A stretch of 64,000 nt of DNA. It comes from Niastella yeongjuensis (GTDB lineage: Bacteria > Bacteroidota > Bacteroidia > Chitinophagales > Chitinophagaceae). Below the pieces are notes generated by a model. That model searched no databases. It saw nothing but the letters and a program-made list of their open reading frames with translations, and was not told the DNA's origin. Each line of letters starts with the position of its first letter. Within the stretch, counting starts at the first letter, position 1. Where the stretch lies: contig NZ_FOCZ01000002.1 of NCBI RefSeq assembly GCF_900110245.1, positions 682,001-746,000 of the forward strand, written 5' to 3'. The position numbers and the translations under genes were made by a program. Positions 45,537 through 54,846 of this stretch are shown piece after piece.

Positions 45537-46823
45537 ATGAATCAACCACTCGATAAACTGAAAATTTTCTCGCTCAGCGGCATTCAAATGAGAACATTCC
45601 ACATTACCTGGCTGATGTTCTTTGTTTGCTTTTTTGGCTGGTTTGGTTTGGCTCCGCTGATGCCAACAATACGTGCCGATCTTGGATTAACAAAAGCACA
45701 GATTGGAAATATCATTATTGCTTCCGTGTCATCTACCATTGTTGCGCGCCTGGTCATTGGCCGGTTGTGCGACACCTGGGGGCCGCGTATTACTGCAGTA
45801 CGGTTGCTGTTGGTGGGTTCTATCCCGGTTTTCCTGGTAGGACTGGCAAATGATTATACCACCTTTCTATTGTTCCGCCTGGCAATTGGTGTCATCGGCG
45901 CTTCATTTGTAATTACCCAGTTTCATACCTCTATGATGTTTGCCGCAAAAATAAAAGGTACAGCCAATGCTGTTACCGGTGGCTGGGGGAATTTGGGTGG
46001 CGGTGTTACAAACATGGTTATGCCGTTGATCTTTGCCGCTATCGTTGGCTTTGGTTATACGCCGCACAACGCCTGGCGTTTAGCCATGATAGTACCGGGT
46101 ATAATGATGCTCATCATTGCATTTTTATATTACAGGTTTACGAAAGATACGCCTGCCGGTAACTATAAAGAGATTGGCCGTACGGGTAGCGCAAAAACCA
46201 AAACCGATTGGTCGATACTGGGCGACTGGCGCGTATGGGCTTTGGCACTTGCATATGGTATGTGTTTCGGCATGGAGATCACCTTCGATAACGTAGCCTC
46301 CTTACATTTTGTAGATACATTCAAGCTGGATCAAAGCAGTGCCGGATTTTGGGCAGGGATCTTCGGCTTTATGAATCTTTTTGCCCGCGCACTGGGTGGT
46401 ATTGTATCAGATAAAGTGGGGAACAAGTATGGAATGCGTGGCAAGGGTTTGTTGTTGGGTTCTGTTTTGATGCTGGAAGGACTGGGACTGCTGGTGTTTG
46501 CCCAGGCTGGAACGCTGGTGCTGGCAATTGCCTCCATGTTATTGTTTGCCCTGTTCCTGAAAATGGCCAATGGCGCCACTTACGGTATTGTACCATTTAT
46601 AAGCGATAAAAATGTGGGTCTGGTTGCTGGTATTGTGGGCGCTGGTGGCAATCTGGGTGGTATGGCCTTCGGGTTTTTGTTTAAATCGGAATCTATTACT
46701 TATATAGAAGCCTTCCGTTACATAGGCATTATTGTGATCGTTATTTCAGTTGTAATATTTATTACCCGGTTCCGTAAGAGAGAAGCAAAAGAAGAACTGG
46801 AACCGGCAGTAGTAGCGGCCTAG
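45537..46823 (+). CDS. nitrate/nitrite transporter, NarK/NasA family (MFS)
   Basis: A 428-residue MFS protein with about 12 membrane helices. FFVCFFGWFGLAPLMPTIRADLGLTKAQIGNI and RLVIGRLCDTWGPR are typical of the NNP nitrate transporters. The nitrate-signature glycine stretches are GGWGNLGGGVTNMVMP and GIVGAGGNLGGMAFG. It imports nitrate for the reductase encoded next. The porin gene lies 35 bp upstream. Confidence 0.95.
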   Translation: MNQPLDKLKIFSLSGIQMRTFHITWLMFFVCFFGWFGLAPLMPTIRADLGLTKAQIGNIIIASVSSTIVARLVIGRLCDTWGPRITAVRLLLVGSIPVFLVGLANDYTTFLLFRLAIGVIGASFVITQFHTSMMFAAKIKGTANAVTGGWGNLGGGVTNMVMPLIFAAIVGFGYTPHNAWRLAMIVPGIMMLIIAFLYYRFTKDTPAGNYKEIGRTGSAKTKTDWSILGDWRVWALALAYGMCFGMEITFDNVASLHFVDTFKLDQSSAGFWAGIFGFMNLFARALGGIVSDKVGNKYGMRGKGLLLGSVLMLEGLGLLVFAQAGTLVLAIASMLLFALFLKMANGATYGIVPFISDKNVGLVAGIVGAGGNLGGMAFGFLFKSESITYIEAFRYIGIIVIVISVVIFITRFRKREAKEELEPAVVAA

Positions 46824-46880
46824 CAGGTAATGCGTGTATGCTCTTAAGACAATAGAATAGGTTTTATCAAAAGCATTAGT

Positions 46881-49800
46881 ATGAATAATCAGCATCCCGT
46901 TTCAGTGACTACTACCTGCAGCTATTGCGGGGTGGGTTGTGGTATAGTGGTAAATAAAGATAAGAAGGGGAACATTACGGTTGAAGGCGATAAGAATCAC
47001 CCGGTGAACAAGGGTATGTTGTGCAGCAAGGGGATGAACCTGCATTATACCGTAAATGATAAAAGCGACCGCTTGTTGTACCCGCAAATGCGTTATAACA
47101 AGAACATGCCCCTGCAACGGGTATCGTGGGATGATGCGCTGGACCGTACAGCGGCTGTATTCAAAACTTTCATTGATAAGTATGGACCTGATTCTGTAGC
47201 TTTTTATGTATCGGGGCAATGCCTTACCGAAGAGTACTATGTGATCAATAAACTGATCAAAGGTTTTATTGGCAGTAACAATATCGATACCAATTCGCGC
47301 CTGTGTATGAGCAGTGCGGTGGCGGGTTACAAAATGGCACTGGGCGAAGACAGTGTGCCTGGTTGTTATGAGGATATAGAATTGGCCGATTGTTTTTTTA
47401 TAACCGGTGCCAATCCGGCCTGGTGTCATCCTATTTTATGGCGCCGGATAGAGGCGCATAAAGCGGGCAATCCGCATGTAAAGATCATTGTGGCCGATCC
47501 GCGTAAAACAGATACCTGTTCCCTGGCCGATGTTCATTTGCAATTGAATCCCGGAACTGATATCACCCTGAACCACGCTATTGGCCGTTTATTGATCGAG
47601 AATGGGGATGTAGACCTTGATTTTGTAAAGAACCATGCCGAGGGTTACGAACAATATAAAAAGATCGTTTTTCAAAGAACGCTGGCTGAAGCAGCTGAGA
47701 TCTGCGGAATAGACAAAGCCCTTATTATTCTGGCAGCACAGCACATTGGGAATGCCAAAGGCTTTATGAGTTTGTGGACGATGGGTCTTAATCAAAGTGC
47801 AGTTGGTGTAAACAAGAACCTGAGTTTGATCAACCTCAACCTCATTACCGGTCATATTGGTAAACCCGGTTCTGGTCCGTTTTCATTGACCGGTCAACCG
47901 AATGCAATGGGTGGTCGGGAAGTAGGAGGGTTATCGAACCTGTTGCCGGCCCATCGCGTGCTTGCCAATCCCAAACACCGGGAGGAGGTAGAAAAATTCT
48001 GGGGCGGAAAACAAATCTCGCCCAAACCCGGGTTAACGGCTACGGAGATGTTCGATGCATTGAATGAAGGCAAATTGAAAGCGATCTGGATCATTTGCAC
48101 CAACCCGCTGATCAGTTTGCCCAATGTGCGGGCAGCTGAAGAAGGTTTGAGGAAAGCCAAATTTGTGGTGGTACAGGAAATGAGTAACAAACCTGAGACC
48201 CTGAAATATGCCGATGTGATCCTGCCTGCTGCCACCTGGACGGAGAAAGAAGGCACCATGACCAACTCTGAGCGCCGCATTTCTTATTTGAACAAGGTTG
48301 TTGATGCACCCGGTGAAGCATTGCCCGATGCCGAGATCATTTGCCGGTTTGCCAAAAAAATGGGCTACCAGGGTTTCGATTACGACAATGCATCGGCCAT
48401 ATATGACGAACATGCGCAATTGACGGAAGGCACTAACATCGATATCAGCGGATTGAATTATGGTTTAATAAAAAACAGGAGGTCAGTGCAATGGCCGTAT
48501 CCGAAAGGAGAAACAGGCCAGGGCACTGTACGCTTGTTTACCGACAAAACATTTTATACCCCCTCCACCAAAGCCATCATTCACCCGGTTCCCGATGAAA
48601 ATACCAGTGAAAAACCGGATGGCGATTTTCCCTTTATTCTCACTACCGGCCGGATCCGCGATCAGTGGCATACGATGAGTAAAACCGGTAAGGTGAATAA
48701 ACTGAAACAACATATTTCGCAATCGTTCCTGGAAATACATCCCGATGATGCGCGCCAACTGCATTTAAAAGATGGCGACATCGCTGTAGTAAGCTCGCGC
48801 CGGGGTGAAGTACGGGTAAAGGCCCAGGTGACGAATACGATAAAGCCGGGTGTGGTGTTCATTCCCATGCACTGGGGCAAGATCCTGAACAGCGATTTGA
48901 ACCGTGCGAATAACGTTACCAGCGATAAGGTAGATCCCATCTCAAAAGAACCGGATTTTAAATTCTGTGCCGTTCAGGTAGCACCCTATAAAAAGCCCCG
49001 TCAGCGGATTGTGATCATTGGGGCAGGTGCCGGTGCCTTTGGGTTTGTAAAATCGTACCGCGAATTGAATAAGGAAGATGAACTAGTGATCTTCAGTAAA
49101 GAGAATTTTCCTTTTTACAACCGCGTCATGTTGCCCGATTATATCAGTGGTACCCAAAACTGGGAGCAGCTGATCAAAATGAAAGAATCGGAAGAATCGT
49201 CATACAATATCAGGTTATACAAAGGCGTCAGTATAGAGAAAATAGACCGGGAGAACAAATGTGTACTCGATTCAACCGGTCGCACCACTTATTACGATGT
49301 GTTGTTGATGGCTACCGGCAGCCGGGCAAATATGCCTCGTAATGTGCCTGCTTTAAAAGGCATTTTCACCATGCGCAGCCGTACCGATGCCGATGAATTT
49401 AAAAACCACGTACCTGCCGATGGACATGTAGTGATCGTAGGCGGTGGTTTGCTGGGGTTAGAGCTGGCGGCATCTTTACGCGAAGTAGGCATAAAAGTTA
49501 CCATTATCCAGCGCATTTCGCGTTTCCTGGATCGCCAGCTCGATCCATTGGGAAGCCAGTTCCTGCACGATGAAATGGTTGATCAGGGTTGTGATATTTA
49601 TTATGATGATGAAGTGCAGTTGTTCTATGGCCGCACTGAATTGACCGGTGTTCGCCTGAAAAGCGGAAAGGTGATCGATTGTAATGCGCTGGTATTTGCC
49701 ATTGGAACGGTGCCTAATATAGAGCTGGCAAAAGAAACCGGACTGCATTGTCAACGGGGTGTAATTGTAAATGAGCGGCTGCAAACCAGCGATCCAAATG

Positions 49801-50399
49801 TATTTGCCATTGGAGAAATTGCCGAATTTGAAGGCATCCTATATGGTATTACTGCCGGGGCTGAACAACAGGCGCATGTGGTTGCCCACTATCTGCAGGG
49901 CGATATTGCCAGTTACTACAAGGGCACGCTGTTCATGAACATTATCAAGATCCATGGCTTTGATCTGTGCAGCATTGGTATACCCGAATGCCCGAATGAA
50001 GATTACGAAGAGATCATTTTCCTCGATAAAGCAAAACGGTATTATAAAAAATGCATCATCCACCAGGACCGGCTGGTAGGTGCTATTTTGATCGGTGATA
50101 AAACGGAGTTCCAGGAATTCAGGGAGCTAATTGCCAATAAGATTGAGCTGAATGAAAAACGCTTGCAACTATTACGCAGTGGTAAAAAAGCCGAGCCGGT
50201 ACTGGGCAAGCTGGTATGCAGTTGCAACAATGTGGGCAGCGATAACCTGAAAAATAAAATAAATGAAGGTTGTACCGACTTCAAACAATTGTGTTCATCA
50301 ACAGGAGCGGGTACGGGTTGTGGATCGTGTAGGCCAGAAGTACAAAGGATACTCGAAGAAACTTTGGCAGGAGTGACGAGTAATGTACTTGCAAAGTAG
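46881..50399 (+). CDS. assimilatory nitrate reductase fused to FAD/NAD reductase and BFD domain
   Basis: A 1172-residue fusion. Residues 1 to about 690 are the molybdopterin catalytic part, opening with the 4Fe-4S ligands CSYCGVGCGIVV...MLCSKGMNLHY and ending with the dinucleotide-binding domain. From about 703 (RIVIIGAGAGAFGFVKSY) an NAD(P)H/FAD oxidoreductase like the NirB N-terminus follows, with VIVGGGLLGLELAAS (NAD). Near 1110 a BFD [2Fe-2S] domain begins (LVCSCNNVGSDNLKN...GTGCGSC). So NADH-to-nitrate electron flow could be in one chain, where Klebsiella and Bacillus use separate NasB/NasC subunits. The mobA gene downstream fits the guanylylated cofactor. Confidence 0.93.
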   Translation: MNNQHPVSVTTTCSYCGVGCGIVVNKDKKGNITVEGDKNHPVNKGMLCSKGMNLHYTVNDKSDRLLYPQMRYNKNMPLQRVSWDDALDRTAAVFKTFIDKYGPDSVAFYVSGQCLTEEYYVINKLIKGFIGSNNIDTNSRLCMSSAVAGYKMALGEDSVPGCYEDIELADCFFITGANPAWCHPILWRRIEAHKAGNPHVKIIVADPRKTDTCSLADVHLQLNPGTDITLNHAIGRLLIENGDVDLDFVKNHAEGYEQYKKIVFQRTLAEAAEICGIDKALIILAAQHIGNAKGFMSLWTMGLNQSAVGVNKNLSLINLNLITGHIGKPGSGPFSLTGQPNAMGGREVGGLSNLLPAHRVLANPKHREEVEKFWGGKQISPKPGLTATEMFDALNEGKLKAIWIICTNPLISLPNVRAAEEGLRKAKFVVVQEMSNKPETLKYADVILPAATWTEKEGTMTNSERRISYLNKVVDAPGEALPDAEIICRFAKKMGYQGFDYDNASAIYDEHAQLTEGTNIDISGLNYGLIKNRRSVQWPYPKGETGQGTVRLFTDKTFYTPSTKAIIHPVPDENTSEKPDGDFPFILTTGRIRDQWHTMSKTGKVNKLKQHISQSFLEIHPDDARQLHLKDGDIAVVSSRRGEVRVKAQVTNTIKPGVVFIPMHWGKILNSDLNRANNVTSDKVDPISKEPDFKFCAVQVAPYKKPRQRIVIIGAGAGAFGFVKSYRELNKEDELVIFSKENFPFYNRVMLPDYISGTQNWEQLIKMKESEESSYNIRLYKGVSIEKIDRENKCVLDSTGRTTYYDVLLMATGSRANMPRNVPALKGIFTMRSRTDADEFKNHVPADGHVVIVGGGLLGLELAASLREVGIKVTIIQRISRFLDRQLDPLGSQFLHDEMVDQGCDIYYDDEVQLFYGRTELTGVRLKSGKVIDCNALVFAIGTVPNIELAKETGLHCQRGVIVNERLQTSDPNVFAIGEIAEFEGILYGITAGAEQQAHVVAHYLQGDIASYYKGTLFMNIIKIHGFDLCSIGIPECPNEDYEEIIFLDKAKRYYKKCIIHQDRLVGAILIGDKTEFQEFRELIANKIELNEKRLQLLRSGKKAEPVLGKLVCSCNNVGSDNLKNKINEGCTDFKQLCSSTGAGTGCGSCRPEVQRILEETLAGVTSNVLAK

Positions 50400-50445
50400 C
50401 AGGTTAAAAAGGGTAAGCGTCAAACATGAAATCTTTATTAGGCAT

Positions 50446-50465
50446 CCTCCCCCACCGTGGGGAGG
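50446..50465. other. GC hairpin before the rubredoxin-fusion gene
   Basis: CCTCCCC pairs with GGGGAGG around a six-base loop. It lies in the 107-bp gap between the nitrate reductase stop and the next start. No T-run on either side, so it may be a processing or stabilising structure. Confidence 0.4.
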
Positions 50466-50506
50466 TAAGGAGGGGGGCCTGCAACAATTAAAACGAAGAA
50501 CTCATT

Positions 50507-52000
50507 ATGCGAAAGTACCATCATATAAAGATCAATCTTCCTGGCGGTATTATGGCGGCCGGTGACCTGCATACGTGGATGGAAGCTGCAGAACGATGTG
50601 GGGTAGACCAGGTACAGTTTGGAAACCGCCAGCAATTGTATTTCGTGGCCGATAGCTCCAACGAAAAAGAGTTTCGTAAAGAGCTGGACCAGCTGGGTGT
50701 TTTTTATGAAGCCAATCATGATGAATACGCTAATATACTTACCTCCTATGTGGCTGAAGATGTATTTCAAAATGCCAACTGGTTAAGCGAGGGCGTGTAT
50801 AAAGACATTCTGGGTTTGTTCGATTACTGGCCAAAAATGAAACTAAACCTGGTTGATGCCAGCCAGAGTTTTATTCCCTTCTTTACCGGTAATATCAATT
50901 TCATTTCATCACCGGTAAATAATTACTGGTACTTATATGTACGTTTTCCAAAGACCACGGTTATTTATTGCTGGAAAGGGTTGATCTATTCCGACGATAT
51001 TCCCCGCATGACCTGGCTGCTGGAAGAAGCAATTGCTGCCAACCCCGCTTTGACCGATGGTGATGCCCTGTATGAAATGGTGCATAGTAAACAGCTGTTC
51101 GTGACGCAGCCGCTTACCAACGAATTGGCCATCCCGAAATTTGCCTTGCCTTATTATGAAGGCTTTAACCGCTATGGCGAAAAAACCTGGCTGGGTATTT
51201 ACCGGCGCGATGAATGTTTTCCCGTTTCGTTTTTGAAGGATATTGCTTCGCTGTGTTTGAAAACCAAAGTAGGTCAGTTGTATGTTACTCCCTGGAAATC
51301 GCTTATCATAAAAGGTATTGCACAAAACGATCGTACGGCCTGGGAGTATGTGTTGAACACGTACCGCATCAATGTACACCATGCCGCCAATGAACTGAAC
51401 TGGCAGATAGAAGACCTGAGTGAAGAAGGACTGAACCTGAAACGATACATCATTCGTCAGTTCGATAAAGACGATGTACGTACGCACGGACTTAGTTTTG
51501 CCATTAAAACCAAATCGAAGTCCGGCTTATTTGGTTTGTTTGGGGCGGTTGTGATAGCCAAGCAGCAGAATGCAAGCCGTAATAAAAGTGTGGCCATGAA
51601 CCGGTACGATATCATGTACACCAAAGATTTCAACCCCAACTCGCGCGAATATATTTTATTCAGAAAGGGGGTGCAGAAAGAAGAACTGGGCGCCTACCTG
51701 ATCTCGCTTTGCAAATATTTTTATGACCTTACTACCGAAGCCGATAAAATATTGCACAATGTTTACCGGCAGGAAGTAGTACAGGATACGGCAACAAAAG
51801 TAGTGGTGAACATACCCGTTATACACCAGTGCCGGCATTGCTTTACCGTATATGATGAGCAGTACGGCGATAGTATAAATGACGTTGCCGCCGGTACCCC
51901 GTTCAATCAGTTGCCGGCTACCTATCTGTGCCCGGTTTGCGAATCGCCGAAAACGGAGTTCGAGGCGGTGCAGGGCGAAGCGGCAAAAAGCATAAACTAA
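50507..52000 (+). CDS. sulfite/nitrite-reductase-like protein with C-terminal rubredoxin, lacking siroheme ligands
   Basis: A 497-residue protein. The N-terminal part has INLPGGIMAAGDLHTWMEAAE and VDQVQFGNRQQLYF, like the ferredoxin-like half-domain of sirohaem nitrite/sulfite reductases. A second such half is suggested by VGQLYVTPWKSLIIKGI near 265-282. The cysteine pattern C-x5-C/C-x3-C of the siroheme-4Fe-4S site is absent. From about 440 a complete rubredoxin follows (CRHC...CPVC). It may be an electron carrier or a partner of the nitrate/nitrite enzymes rather than a reductase. The family link is by eye. Confidence 0.72.
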   Translation: MRKYHHIKINLPGGIMAAGDLHTWMEAAERCGVDQVQFGNRQQLYFVADSSNEKEFRKELDQLGVFYEANHDEYANILTSYVAEDVFQNANWLSEGVYKDILGLFDYWPKMKLNLVDASQSFIPFFTGNINFISSPVNNYWYLYVRFPKTTVIYCWKGLIYSDDIPRMTWLLEEAIAANPALTDGDALYEMVHSKQLFVTQPLTNELAIPKFALPYYEGFNRYGEKTWLGIYRRDECFPVSFLKDIASLCLKTKVGQLYVTPWKSLIIKGIAQNDRTAWEYVLNTYRINVHHAANELNWQIEDLSEEGLNLKRYIIRQFDKDDVRTHGLSFAIKTKSKSGLFGLFGAVVIAKQQNASRNKSVAMNRYDIMYTKDFNPNSREYILFRKGVQKEELGAYLISLCKYFYDLTTEADKILHNVYRQEVVQDTATKVVVNIPVIHQCRHCFTVYDEQYGDSINDVAAGTPFNQLPATYLCPVCESPKTEFEAVQGEAAKSIN

Positions 52001-52083
52001 CAATAGTTAATATCCATATTTAACAATCTGTTTTCTTCCCCAAAATGTGACTTAGGTTAGCTTTCCCGGTGGCACTGAACCCT

Positions 52084-52091
52084 TATCTTTG
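52084..52091 (+). promoter_or_regulatory. candidate Bacteroidota -7 element for the SelW-like gene
   Basis: TATCTTTG fits TAnnTTTG exactly and ends four bases before the ATG at 52096. If used, the message would be leaderless or nearly so. No clear -33 element is seen. Confidence 0.4.
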
Positions 52092-52095
52092 TTTC

Positions 52096-52383
52096 ATGAA
52101 ACCTACTGTAACAATAGAATATTGTCCTAAATGCGGATGGTTACTCAGGGCTGCGTATATGGCACAGGAGTTGTTGACCACCTTTGCAGATGAATTGCAG
52201 GGTGTGTTGCTAAAACCCAGCGAGGTAAGTGGCCGGTATACTATTTGCATCGGGGAGCAAAAGGTTTTTGATCGAAAAGAAATGGGCGGTTTCCCTGAAA
52301 TTAAAGAAGTGAAGCAATTGGTACGTGATGTAGTGGCCCCCGGCAAAAGCCTGGGTCATGCAGACCGCAAAGTACAGGACTGA
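52096..52383 (+). CDS. SelW/SelT/Rdx-family thioredoxin-fold protein, Cys form
   Basis: A 95-residue protein, start at ATG 52096 (MKPTVTIEYCPKCGWLLRAAYM). The redox motif is CPKC near the N-terminus, where selenoproteins have CxxU. GRYTICIGEQKVFDRKEMGGFPEIKEVKQLVRD is the typical rest of the family. It may have a thiol redox role; the link to the nitrate genes is by position only (it lies between the rubredoxin-fusion gene and mobA). A -7-like TATCTTTG directly before the start suggests its own promoter. Confidence 0.85.
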   Translation: MKPTVTIEYCPKCGWLLRAAYMAQELLTTFADELQGVLLKPSEVSGRYTICIGEQKVFDRKEMGGFPEIKEVKQLVRDVVAPGKSLGHADRKVQD

Positions 52384-52421
52384 TTGCTTTGATTGATCAC
52401 CTTCCGGTAAGTATATATAGT

Positions 52422-53021
52422 ATGGATAACTTGTTAGGTGTAATATTATGTGGTGGCGAAAGCAAACGTATGGGCTCCGACAAGGGGTTGTTGCCGATTC
52501 GTAATACCATCTGGGCCAAACATATGCATGAAAAACTGGCTATGTTTCACCTGCCGGTGGTATATTCGGTAAATCAGCACCAGGTGCACACATATGTTGA
52601 AGAGATCTCTCCCGAGTTGCTGGTGGTTGACAATGCCGACGTAGAAGGCCCGCTCAGAGGGCTGCTCAGCGTTCACCAGCAATATCCCGATAAGGACCTG
52701 CTGTTACTGGCCTGCGATATGCTCGACCTCGATGCCGGTACCATTCATTTCCTGTTGCAGGAATACATGCGCGATAATCAGTCAGATTTTTATGTATACC
52801 AGGATGTGGACTTTGCCCAGCCTTTTTGCGGTATCTATACCCGCACCGGGTTGGAAAAAGTAGCCGGTCGCATTATGATCGGGCGACTGAAAAATTATAG
52901 TCTGCAGGCCATCTTCGACGAAGGCGTAACACTGCGTTTACCCATGCGCTCACAGCACGTTTTCCGTAATTATAATTCCAATGCCGATATCGAGATGTTT
53001 TTTGAGCATCCACCAGCTTAG
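52422..53021 (+). CDS. mobA: molybdenum cofactor guanylyltransferase
   Basis: About 199 residues from ATG 52422 (MDNLLGVILCGGESKRMG); the frame is open to a TTG at 52389. LCGGESKRMGSDKGLL is the nucleotidyltransferase motif GGxSxRMGxDK, and LLLACDMLDLDAG follows. MobA attaches GMP to molybdopterin, giving the MGD cofactor needed by the nitrate reductase encoded upstream. It is the last gene of the + strand module and faces the MocR gene across an inverted repeat. Confidence 0.9.
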   Translation: MDNLLGVILCGGESKRMGSDKGLLPIRNTIWAKHMHEKLAMFHLPVVYSVNQHQVHTYVEEISPELLVVDNADVEGPLRGLLSVHQQYPDKDLLLLACDMLDLDAGTIHFLLQEYMRDNQSDFYVYQDVDFAQPFCGIYTRTGLEKVAGRIMIGRLKNYSLQAIFDEGVTLRLPMRSQHVFRNYNSNADIEMFFEHPPA

Positions 53022-53107
53022 TGAGTAGTGAATAGTGAGTGGTGAGTAGGCTCGCTAAAGTGCAGTTGTCTGAAAAATCGGAAACCCACTCACTACTGAC
53101 TACTCAC
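53021..53107. repeat. long inverted repeat with 7-bp sub-repeats between convergent genes
   Basis: GTGAGTAGTGAATAGTGAGT at the left arm (53021-53043) is matched by its reverse complement at 53085-53107, with two or three mismatches over 23 bp. Each arm is itself made of TGAGTAG-like heptads. It separates the mobA and MocR genes and could act as a bidirectional terminator, although T-runs are lacking. Confidence 0.7.
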
Positions 53108-53128
53108 AATTGCCGCTGCATGACCTCC

Positions 53129-54568
53129 TTAGCTTAACTTTTTCGCAAGGCTCCCTAGTATACGAATTCCTCTCTCCACGGCATCATTCCATGGCTGCCC
53201 ATATCCAATACGCATATAATTGCTGTAGCGGTCGCGCATGGAAAATATTCTACCCGGCGCAACGGAAACCTGGTATTTAATAGCCTCCTGGTACAATTGA
53301 AAGGTGTTCACTTTTTTATTCAATTCCAGCCACAATACAAATCCGCCTTGTGGCCTTGATATTTTAGTATCGGCCGGAAAGTGATCGATGATGCCCTGAA
53401 CATACCGAAGCTGTTGTGTATGGAGGGCTGAACGTAATTTTTTCAAATGATAATCGAACCGGCCAATGCCCAGGAAATGCGCCATGGTGTGCTGGGTGAG
53501 GGTAACGCCACTGATGGTGTGTCGCATTTTCAACCGGATGAATTGTTCTTTGAAGCGGCCGGGGATCGTCCAGCCAATACGGTAGCCGGGTGCCAGCGAT
53601 TTGCTAACAGAAGAACAGTACATTACCCAGCCTTCGGTATCATAAGTTTTACAACAGCGGGGCCGGTGTTGACCAAAATACAATTCCCCATAAATATCAT
53701 CTTCTATTAATGGAATGCGGTGTTTGGTGATCAGTTCCACCAATGCCTTTTTATTTTCATCGGGCATACAACAGCCAAGTGGATTGTTGAAGCTGGGCAC
53801 AAACACACAAGCCTTGATGTTCGATTGTTTAATTGCCTGTTCCAGGTAGTTCAGATCGATTCCCGTAACGGCATCGGTTGGTATTTCAATCACATGCAAG
53901 CCCAACGATTGCATTACCTGGAAGATGCCAAAGAAAGTAGGCGATTCAATGGCCACCGTATCACCCGGACGGGTAACTGTTTGCAGCGATAATGATAGCG
54001 CTTCCATACAACCAGCCGTGATCACCACCTCATTGGCATTGACCTTACCGCCCCAGTTAAACGCCATCCGGGCAACCTGTTTACGCAGTTCCAGGTTTCC
54101 CTGTACATCTTCGTAATTGAGACAACTACTGGCCGAATGTCGGAATGCATGTACCAGCGATTTATTCAGTTTGGCAGCGGGGATCAGTTCCATAGCCGGT
54201 GCTGCCAGCGCCAGGTTGGTAATATCGGTAGCGCTTAATTTTTTAAAAACGGCTGCTACCATTTCATCAACGCTGATGGTTTCGGCCACAGCTTCGGGTT
54301 TGGCCGCTGCTGGTAAGGCGGGAAAACGTTTTTGGTTGAACCGCACATAGTAACCCGATTTGGGCCGCGATTCTATCAGTCCTTTGCCTTCGAGGTAGTA
54401 ATAGGCCTGAAAGGCAGTGCCCATACTGATGCCATATTCATCGCTCAACATACGCACCGAAGGCAGTTTGTCGCCGATCTTCAGAATATCGTTATGGATC
54501 ATCTGTTCCAGGCTGCCGGCAATCTGCAGGTACTTATGGTCAGTGCCGGTTAGTTTGTTCTTTTGCAT
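53129..54568 (-). CDS. MocR-type GntR/aminotransferase regulator
   Basis: A 479-residue protein. The N-terminal winged-helix (about 10-75) has GDKLPSVRMLSDEYGISMGTAFQAYYYLEGKGLIESRPKSGYYV. An aminotransferase class-I domain follows, with VSKSLAPGYRIGW and the PLP lysine near 322. MocR/PdxR regulators sense PLP or amino-compounds. There is no obvious target next to it: rpiA lies upstream behind a repeat region. The role is unknown beyond regulation. It is not part of the nitrate unit, being convergent. Confidence 0.9.
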   Translation of the reverse strand: MQKNKLTGTDHKYLQIAGSLEQMIHNDILKIGDKLPSVRMLSDEYGISMGTAFQAYYYLEGKGLIESRPKSGYYVRFNQKRFPALPAAAKPEAVAETISVDEMVAAVFKKLSATDITNLALAAPAMELIPAAKLNKSLVHAFRHSASSCLNYEDVQGNLELRKQVARMAFNWGGKVNANEVVITAGCMEALSLSLQTVTRPGDTVAIESPTFFGIFQVMQSLGLHVIEIPTDAVTGIDLNYLEQAIKQSNIKACVFVPSFNNPLGCCMPDENKKALVELITKHRIPLIEDDIYGELYFGQHRPRCCKTYDTEGWVMYCSSVSKSLAPGYRIGWTIPGRFKEQFIRLKMRHTISGVTLTQHTMAHFLGIGRFDYHLKKLRSALHTQQLRYVQGIIDHFPADTKISRPQGGFVLWLELNKKVNTFQLYQEAIKYQVSVAPGRIFSMRDRYSNYMRIGYGQPWNDAVERGIRILGSLAKKLS

Positions 54569-54846
54569 GATTGGTGGGAATCTGATATAGCCGAAGTTAC
54601 GAAAATTGAATCTGTTTTATGGAAGAAGGGCAGAGGGCAGAGGGCAGAAGGCAGAGAGGAAAGGCAGGAAAAGGGCAGAGGGCAGAAAGAAAACAGCCGA
54701 AATACAGCCCAATCTGAAAGATGAAGAATGATGAATGAAAAACAGAGAAATATAAAATTGAACCCAAAAACTGAGAACTCAGTTCATGAATGCTGAACCC
54801 TACTTTAAACTTTGAACTTAAAACTTTAAACTTTAAACCCGGAACT
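54569..54846. repeat. intergenic heptad quasi-repeats (GGGCAGA and AACTTTA types)
   Basis: A 278-bp gap between the MocR and rpiA genes. 54622-54690 is a GGGCAGA/AGGCAGA series with a 7-bp period. 54757-54847 is a GAACTTT/AAACTTT series with the same period, ending at the rpiA stop. No gene is supported. Confidence 0.65.
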
